Origin: Tubulanus polymorphus
Lineage: Eukaryota; Nemertea; Palaeonemertea; Tubulaniformes; Tubulanidae
NCBI RefSeq assembly: GCF_964204645.1
Contig: NC_134027.1
Coordinates: 14,808,485-14,872,484, forward strand
Length of the DNA: 64,000 bases
Direction of reading: 5' to 3'
Under the pieces are notes generated by a model. The model saw nothing but the letters and a program-made list of their open reading frames with translations. It was not told the origin of the DNA and searched no databases. A program made the position numbers and the translations under genes. Position 1 is the first letter of the stretch, and each line of letters starts with the position of its first letter. Shown here one piece after another: positions 56,826 through 64,000 of this stretch.

Positions 56826-57280
56826 ATTCGTAATTAGTCATAAACTTTCAAATTCAAGTAGTTCAAAACGTAAACGAAACCTTCTGCTCGGCAGATGACT
56901 GGGCCGAAGATCTAGAAACGAAATTGGTAGAATTTAATATGGTTTGAGCGGCCATCTTTATATATTGTCCCTAGCACATTGTATTCAAAACATTATCAGA
57001 AAGATAAAGATCTTAAAGAAATAGCTTTTTTGATAGAAATATATTTTCTAATAATTCAAATTTATTCTCAAAATGCTTATCACGTGACCATTTGAGCCGT
57101 TGCAGTTGCTGGTAATCGTAACCGACATAAGCAGGGGAGCAACTATGGGAGGATCTCATATCCCGCTAGTCGTCCTCAGTTGCTGCGAATCGGAGCGCAG
57201 TCGACACAAGCTGGGCTGCGATCGCGGTTGCTCTCAGTTGCGTCAGTAGGTTCGACATAAGCCAGCCAAATGAACAGTGG
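56826..57280. other. Unassigned right flank of Polinton B
   Basis: Continues the target locus from 40003. No gene is recognised; a 34-codon frame ending near 56945 lacks a start and is treated as chance. Confidence 0.4.
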
Positions 57281-57865
57281 TTGGCGTACTCATTTAACAT
57301 TCCTTTATTGAGGTACGTAACTGATTTTAGGAACAGAATGTTGAATACATGGAAGTGCGCTCGTGAGCAACTGCTGGAATCACAAAACAAGATGAAAAGG
57401 TGGTATGACAAAGCTAGGAGTATAATTTTTAGTCCAGTAGATAAAGTTCTAGTTCTATTTGCAATGTCGGTAAATTTTTTACATGTTTAGTATAAAAAGA
57501 AACAGTTAGTGATGTTGATTATACATGTATGGTAGAAACTCCTGATAGAAGGAAAGACACGCACATGTGTCACATAAATATAATGAAATGGTATAAGTAC
57601 CATTAAGTAGGAAAGAATGATGTGAGTAAAAGTGATGATAGGAATCCGAAAGTTATTTGTAGTGAGTAATGAGTATGCCCCATGAGAACAAAGGTTGAGG
57701 CCACGATAATGGGTGTAGCTGAACCCAGTGATAGTGACTGGAGTTATCCATCTCCTGTTAATTCCTAAGCCAGATGGAATGTGGAGGTTTGTGACAGATT
57801 TTCCTGAAGTCAATTCAGGGACCAAAACAGATTCTTATACAATACCGAGGATATATGATTTCGTC
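57281..57865 (+). pseudogene. Ty3/gypsy integrase end followed by RT start
   Basis: 57281-57475 reads FRNRMLNTWKCAREQLLESQ and KMKRWYDKARSIIFSPVDKV, then about 57515-57605 VDYTCMVETPDRRKDTHMCH in another frame, the carboxy end of a gypsy integrase. About 57690-57865 then reads VAEPSDSDWS and LIPKPDGMWRFVTDF with TDSYTIPRI, the start of a gypsy reverse transcriptase. Normal pol order is RT before integrase, so these are either two fragments or a rearranged copy. Stops are frequent. Confidence 0.65.
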
Positions 57866-57899
57866 TCTTAGATAGGTAAATCCTGTAAATAGGTATATA

Positions 57900-58659
57900 C
57901 AGTCAACCTCTTAGCGGTTAATCCGCATCACTAGGGACTGAGCTTTTTAGTATGGATAATATGATATACGGCTAACAGATAATTCGTAATTGATACGAAT
58001 TAACTTCTATCCATATAAACTATGATTTAAGTGCACAATCTGTAAAATAGCCTGTTTAGAAACCATGGACGACTTCTACAGTAGAACCACCTTCTAACGA
58101 ACCATTGGGGGAATAAAAAGTTCATAGTCAAATAGATCTAATGAACCATCGGATACTATGTCATAGTATCCGCTGGTTCATTAGATCCATTTGACATCAT
58201 TTATACATGAAAAGAAAAAACCTATTTGAACTATTTGAAGCAATCGTCATCGTACATCTTAAGTAAAGATATAATATGTGAGTGTATACATACGTCTCAT
58301 GTACTTGATGAGGGCAATTAATTAAAGGATTTTTCCTTGTTGATAATAATAAGCATCTGGACAAAAATTAACTCGACCTCACTACTGAAGTCAATGGATT
58401 ATTAAGTGAAGCTTGAGACTAGTATGACTATGATTAACGTGTTTTCTGGAGTTTCTCATATTTCCTACCAACCATACATAAATTGGACAACGGGACCATG
58501 CATTTGTCTACGGAATAATTGAAAATATGGATTATACAGTGAAATAATCTGACACAGAATTTTAAAAGGAATAACATTACTGAAAAACTGGACCAATTTA
58601 TTGACACGGAATAAGCACTTATACGGTTTAACAGGAGACGGATTAACCGATGTTGACTG
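57900..58659. mobile_element. pogo/Tigger-type MITE
   Basis: Ends CAGTCAACCTCTTAGCGGTT and, inverted, CAGTCAACATCGGTTAATCC, with TA on both sides (57898-57899 and 58660-58661). Such ends are typical of pogo/Tigger mariner relatives. There is no transposase. A 69-bp palindrome lies inside (58127-58195). The right end is followed by a 20-bp duplication of tgttgactgtataatc. Confidence 0.6.
58127..58195. repeat. Near-perfect 69-bp palindrome
   Basis: Two 34-base arms with two mismatches and a single-base centre at 58161. Confidence 0.85.
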
Positions 58660-59556
58660 TATAATCAAATGATGTTGACTGTATAATCGATTCAACAAAG
58701 GGTTAGTGGCAAGTTTCTCTGACAAACCGTAACACCAGTAAACTGCATATCCTGAATAACCGCTGTTCGCTTTATTGTATCTATAAGTTTCATCTGTGTC
58801 CTGGTAGTTAGTGCGGTCGGAGTTGTAGTCCAATTTTGATTGAATCTGGTATACCCAAAAAAAAAATTCCTTCTGTATATGTACAGCTCTACAGCTAGCT
58901 AACCAATATATGTTTATTGTGTCATATATAATGGTATAAACACTGATAATAACTGGTATAAACTGATAATAACATCAGAAAGAATTAAGGAATCTTATAC
59001 AACTTTTAAAATGATAAAATACATGATGAAGATTTATCATGCAGTGCAGGATTATAGGCTGAGAGCAGTTCTATTATTTCAGACATACCATGTTATTTCA
59101 TTCAAAATTGTATTTATACAATTTTAAATCTTAAAATAAAATCCGGAAGTAAAACAGCAGACAATACCATGGGTTCACGTTAACACCTACTGATTTCTGT
59201 GGCTAAGCCAATCAGAGGAGACTTCCCTTTCACTGATCGGCTTTTCAAAACTGATATTAATGCGATCATATTTTTGCGAAAAAACTCCTGTCAGTTTCAA
59301 CAAGGTCCTTTTTCAAAATTCAGCTCCCTAGGAATTGGAAAATTGATAATGCTTTAATGAATGATTTGTATGCATATATACTTAGTTGCACAGTCAAAAG
59401 GTCTTATCTCTGGAAACCATGTCATTCAAATTCGCTCCATTTCTATAGTTATAGGCTCAGCCTATGGCTTGCGAAACGAGCTGAACCTATTAACTATCTA
59501 TAACAAATCAAGTTTTTTTTTTTAATGGAAAAACACAGCCTGTCCCACACATGTAT
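58660..59556. other. ELMO downstream region, no other gene seen
   Basis: Contains possible minus-strand polyadenylation signals (tttatt at about 58911 on plus). The 3' untranslated region of the ELMO gene must lie in or before this stretch, but its end cannot be fixed. Confidence 0.35.
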
Positions 59557-59610
59557 ATGTGTTGGATATAGACCTAATATACTAACTTGTTATGCCATAG
59601 CAGTTATAAT
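59557..59610. repeat. Inverted repeat arm, left
   Basis: 54 bp; the inverted partner is 60087-60140, 53 of 54 positions identical, the inner 46 perfect. Confidence 0.9.
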
Positions 59611-59623
59611 ATAGTTATATATT

Positions 59624-59627
<4 letters not shown>

Positions 59628-59682
<55 letters not shown>
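59628..59682. repeat. (TA)n microsatellite
   Basis: About 27 uninterrupted TA units between the left inverted-repeat arm and the last ELMO exon. Confidence 0.95.
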
Positions 59683-59685
<3 letters not shown>

Positions 59686-59750
59686 TATATACATTTATAT
59701 TGGTCATATGTCGTCAGTTAAGAACGACTTCATTTTTGTAAATTATTGGA

Positions 59751-59900
59751 TCATTGGTAGGCAAAGTCATAATTCGAGGGCTCCTTTGGTATTGGTGGAG
59801 GATTTTCCGGTATTGTCACGCCTTCGATATCAAGCAATCTCAGTTTTACTTCAATTCCGAGCAATGTCTCCAGATCTTGAGCCGCCTTCTCACTTGTCAT
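59751..59900 (-). CDS. ELMO: ELMO family protein, last coding exon
   Basis: On minus, after the acceptor ttttttgttttcag, 49 codons and [43 protein letters not shown], then [10 protein letters not shown]. This matches the carboxy end of animal ELMO proteins, whose PxxP tail binds the SH3 domain of DOCK proteins in a Rac exchange complex for engulfment and cell migration. Phase 0 on entry, in line with the upstream exon. It is the clearest host gene here. Confidence 0.85.
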   Translation of the reverse strand: MTSEKAAQDLETLLGIEVKLRLLDIEGVTIPENPPPIPKEPSNYDFAYQ

Positions 59901-60086
59901 CTGAAAACAAAAAAAAATTATCAAAACTCTTTCGAGTAACTACTGGTTGGTATGGCACCATGTAGATTGGTCAGTGGGATACCTGTAACTATAGTTAGAA
60001 ATAATAACTTTGAACAATAAATGAACACAAAGCTAGAGCAAGGAATCTAGATGAGGGAGATAATTAACACTATAGGATGAAGTTTC

Positions 60087-60140
60087 ATTATAACTGCTAT
60101 GGCATAACAAGTTAGTATATTAGGTCTATATCGAACACAT
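60087..60140. repeat. Inverted repeat arm, right
   Basis: Lies in the ELMO intron between 59901 and 60152; partner of 59557-59610. Confidence 0.9.
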
Positions 60141-60152
60141 TTTGATCAGTAC

Positions 60153-60278
60153 CTCTTTTGACAATAATGCATTGATCCCATCAGTCCACATATGAAATGT
60201 TTCTTCATCTGGTGCAAAAAACTGCAGTGGCTCACCATCAACATTTGGATTCAACGAAAATGACAGATTTGTAAACGA
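60153..60278 (-). CDS. ELMO: ELMO family protein, penultimate coding exon
   Basis: A 126-base exon with acceptor ttcttttttag before it and donor GAG/gtactg after it on minus. It encodes 42 residues: SFTNLSFSLNPNVDGEPLQF, FAPDEETFHMWTDGINALLS, KE. This is the carboxy end of the PH domain of ELMO (the WTDGINALL block) and joins in phase to the next exon. Upstream exons are not in the window. Confidence 0.85.
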
Positions 60279-63200
60279 CTAAAAAAAGAATTTCAAATCA
60301 TACAATTTTTATGAATTATTTTATTTACTTTAGGCGTGAATATTGCCTTATTATTGGAATATGTTATGCAGTCAAATTTTTGAGGAAAGTTCATCAGACT
60401 GGGTATTTTGGAAATCGCAAGAAATACAATAGATTTGTATAACTACATAAGAATCCCAACAATTAAAAACTTCATCATTGAATATGGAAAAATAATATGT
60501 AAAAAAAAATATGAGCATATAAGTCACGCCCACAGTAGCAATGAACAAATAGTTAGAATTTTACAGATCAATAGGTGTGACAGTATAGCAATTTAGACAA
60601 TATTGAGAGTATATGAAACACCACTAGCAAGTAGATGTGAATTGATTGAAGCTTGCCATGATTTGATATACATGGCCTCCTTGAAATAACGGTCAAAATC
60701 ATTATTTCGGCGGTTCATAATGGAACATAATATAACCCGAGGACGCTGATGTAACATGGATCAAATTACCTTGGAATATATTCGTTATCATTACCACAGT
60801 TCAAGTATGAAGAAAATCAGTCCAAATTCTACTTCTACATCTTAGAGCAGTAATAAGCTCCAAATTGGCTATTTGAGACACTGACATAACTATGGCAGCC
60901 ATCTTGGATAACCTACACATCAAAAACAGTAGAGTTAATACTCCTAATGCCCTCAATTCAAATACAAATTAAAAGAAAGTCGGTAAACAAGGGGCACTAT
61001 GGTCAGCCTGTCAGCTTTTCATAAAATGGCAAATAATGCATTCTGTGGGTTATATTTGTCAAAATACACTCCCAGCTCAATACCAATATACCAATAATTT
61101 ACACAATACAATTGTGTTTTCATAAGTAACATAGACAGCGACAAGAGCTGGCAAGAACAAATACTTCAGATGAATCTTGTCCCTTGGTCTTATTGATTGG
61201 AATACGGAATATAGCTAAATTTTCTGAAATTTGCTCAATAAAACAAAATGGAATTGAATTTGATGTTTAATTTGTTTAATAAAGCAAAATTGAATTGGAT
61301 TTAATATTTTTTGCAGATTGAAATTTGATTGAATTTGCTGTTTGAGCACATGGCTAATTAGCATATCAAGGTCATCCATCCGATTTGAGAAAAAGCTATT
61401 TTTCCGACTTTGCATAATTGTCAATGATATTAGTATCAATGAGGTAGTGCAAATAAAAATTCACCTTCAGCGCAGAAAATCGCGTATTTTTAGTGGTTCT
61501 ATGAGATTTTATTTAACACTACCGTGCAAAAACCAGTACGAACATTCATTCAACCACTGAAAGTTTAATATAGAGTTTGTATTTTCATTCGTCTAAATTA
61601 ATAAAAAAAGAGTTATTATAAGTTTTAGCTGTTAATGATGACTTTAAAAATCATGAATATTCAAAAACAAGTTTGAAAAAAACATATCAGTTTTTTTCGG
61701 GATTCGAACCCGTACAAGACGGCTAGCAAAGGACTGGGATTGAGCATGCAGGCAGTACGGCGCCATTTGCAATTATTTCCAGCAAATTCATTGCCGTCTT
61801 TAATCATTTTTCATGGTTTATCTCTTAGTTGGGACAGTCTGTTGTTTAAGATTCAAGCTCCAAAGCAAGTATTTCTTGTGTTTCATCAAATATTTGACTC
61901 ATAGTCGACGTTTTGTTAATTAAGTACTGTATATAGTCGACGTTTTGTTAATTAAGTACTGTATTCGGTACAACGTATGTGCGGCGTGCACCAAATCAAT
62001 TCAATCAAATCAAATGCGAAACTTTATTTCATGATTGATGCAATTGCAAAGCTTAGCATGCCTAGATTATAAGTTCAAGAAATAAGTAGGCCTAGATTAT
62101 ACGATGAGAATGTGAGAAGGCCTAGGCCTAGATAGATCATACGCTTGAAGGGTCATAATGATATTGACTGGCATTAACTTGATTCTCAGTCTGGCTCATA
62201 GCATTTTTGGCTCAGTAGCATTTCTTGAACCGGTTCAAATTTGGCCCGAGTTAATCGTTCAAACTGGTTCCATATCGGTCTGTGCCTGCTTGACCCAGGA
62301 CAAATTTGGACCATGCAATGGGTTTATAAGATTATTCTATTTAAATGCTAACTGGTTGTGTGTGACTCACACCTCCTGTTCCTCAATCCTGTTAATGAGT
62401 AATTTTAGCGCGATCTTAATTAGCATTAGTCAAATTTGACTTGGGTTTGGTCCAGGCCAGAATCATCCCCGCCCAAATCGTGTCATCGTGACTGCAGATA
62501 TAGATTTGCTATCATCAAGTTAATTAGTTTGTAGCTATATTCCAAATGTAATGTAAAAAGTGAACAATCTTTCATTGTGAAATAAGGCATTAATAATCAG
62601 CGCTGAATTTTTATCGCTTAACATCTTCTTTGCAAAATTTCTTTTTATTCAGCTTCTGTATGAATCTTTTTAATCCTCTATTTCAGAACTTGCATGAATT
62701 TCAAGGTCAAAAAACAAGACATGAGAAGAATGATGTGAAATAACCTCAGTGAATCTAGGAGCTGTACCCAAATAATAATGGAACTGATCAATGAGACATT
62801 ACTTCTGGCAATAAGCTGTGAATGGAAATCATGTAGAATGTTGTTATTCATATTTGTAATATATGTAAGGAGCCCATTTTAGGGCACAGTCTCCAGGGAT
62901 ATTGCGCTTACTTTTCACGTGTTCGTCCATCCGTTCATATATGAAATCGACATTTTGAAGCTATCGGCGTGCTTCAATGGATTACTTTTGAATTTAGTAT
63001 AATTGTATATCGTCCCTATAGCGTTAGAAGTGGGCATTCTGTCCCTGGACCACTAGTTTGTCATTACATTGAATCTCTTGACCCCTTATTTTGTATTGTC
63101 ATTTTTGAATTTTTGCTCATTTTAATGCTATTTCATTATGTGTGTGCTACATTTCAAGGCTCTCCATTTTGTGTGGTACCAGAAATATCAATAAAAGGTA

Positions 63201-64000
63201 AGTAAAATGTATATATATAATATATATGTAAGGAAAATTATTTTATGAACCTCTTGAGATTAAAAGCTATTCAATACGATAACATTTTACTGAAACTTGT
63301 ATTTTCCAGATGATTCAAAGTAAACCCAAAGACTAGAGTAGATGTAGCACATATAAAACATCATTGAAGGTGATGTGAAAAAAATCTTATTTTCTAACTA
63401 TCAGTAACTAAAATTTAAGTGAGTGTTAGATCCAATTGATATTAATCTCATTGTGTTGATGTATGGAGCTGTAAAACTCATCTGTCCACCAAGAGTCCCC
63501 TCCCTTCGAAACCTGATAGCATTAAGATACACTGCCACTACATTAACCCACCTGCTGTTCTATTTATAACTATATATGAATCTGCCTTATACAAGCAATC
63601 AGATTGGTGCAGCACATTTTTCAGATCGTATAATGCTAAGGTCTCTATGTGACAAGCAGGCAACTACATGCCCACATGACGTGTTCTATGATTGTAGTGG
63701 GTTGTGGGTTTCTGTATGTGTTCACCAGGGGCATTAAATGTTGCCATATTGCCAAGTCGAGCATTTTACTGTGGGCATGGTGTCCATTTACCACTAGTTC
63801 GAACAATTGAAGGATTGTAAATTTCATGTCAACAAAATGTAGGCAATATAATGGCAGGAATGAATTCAGAATTACCTGAGTGGATGATTAGATTATTTAG
63901 ATACGCTAAGATCTTTAGTTGGAATAAAAATTGTTTCATATTATAATAATGTTTATAGTCGGTTATAGGTCTTTTGGATCTTCATGGGAAACCTGAATCG
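60279..64000 (-). other. ELMO intron or upstream region, no further exon found
   Basis: No further ELMO exon is recognised on minus. The stretch contains AT-rich single-copy-looking DNA, a 32-bp tandem duplication, a tRNA T-arm-like scrap (61690-61715) and repeat-like runs of ggcctaga (62050-62130). A plus-strand frame at 62969-63205 is probably chance. Confidence 0.45.
61901..61964. repeat. 32-bp tandem duplication
   Basis: Two identical units beginning atagtcgacgttttgttaat, 61901-61932 and 61933-61964. Confidence 0.9.

Noticed and set aside
56849-56945. A 34-codon acidic frame right of Polinton B
   Set aside because: It has no start codon, no clear splice site and no recognised family, and it is short enough to be chance.
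61690-61760. Minus-strand tRNA gene (T-arm gggttcgaatcccg)
   Set aside because: No A box or cloverleaf can be built upstream; only the T-arm string fits.
62969-63205. A 78-aa plus-strand frame ending near a gtaagt donor-like site
   Set aside because: The hydrophobic composition follows the AT-rich sequence and no acceptor or homology is seen; more likely intron or repeat.
1-64000. CRISPR array, rRNA genes or bacterial operon
   Set aside because: No regularly spaced repeats with unique spacers and no rRNA sequence; introns, SINE and LTR elements show a eukaryotic locus.

Overview
The window is nuclear DNA of an animal. Two exons at the right end (minus strand, 59751-59900 and 60153-60278) encode the carboxy terminus of an ELMO family protein, with GT-AG introns. 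Almost everything else is transposable elements nested in each other. An aquatic invertebrate, perhaps a lophotrochozoan, is my guess from the mix (Polinton/Maverick, Penelope-like, BEL/Pao, Ty3/gypsy and LINE elements, MITEs, a tRNA-type SINE); nothing in the sequence names a species.

Layout. 1-5640: three Penelope-like element (PLE) copies, two forming an inverted pair bounded by a 13-bp duplication. 5733-21549: rearranged Polinton remains. These are a short left-end fragment, a PolB-to-capsid piece on the plus strand (copy A), and a piece with a VLTF3-like gene plus an intein-bearing PolB (copy C), broken up by a MITE, a LINE/PLE patch, a SINE-bearing insert and a hairpin-ended insert. 21550-36375: a nested stack. 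An old BEL/Pao element (BEL1) was hit by a CR1/L2-type LINE, the LINE by a younger BEL/Pao (BEL2, LTRs 24134-24409 and 31554-31833, target duplication AACAC), and BEL2 gag by a minisatellite-cored element. BEL1 was hit again by a 2.4-kb MULE-like element with a 9-bp duplication. 36376-38197: a second LINE. 38198-40003: unassigned sequence with a minisatellite and a TATA-type promoter sequence. 40010-56819: Polinton B, structurally complete (317-bp TIRs, 6-bp duplication AGCGTC). 56826-64000: host flank with Ty3/gypsy scraps, a pogo-type MITE and the ELMO exons.

Polinton B is the centrepiece. It carries a protein-primed type PolB, an integrase with chromodomain, an FtsK/HerA-like packaging ATPase, major and minor capsid proteins, a set of small conserved proteins and a VLTF3-like zinc protein. 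Nearly every gene starts directly after a T-run and TAWATAAATG, which is very like a poxvirus late promoter, and the same element encodes a protein resembling a poxvirus late transcription factor. Its PolB is split at the YxDTDS motif by an intein with LAGLIDADG motifs; copy C carries the same intein. Most long genes of B are broken by a few stops or frameshifts. The VLTF3-like gene and several small genes are open.
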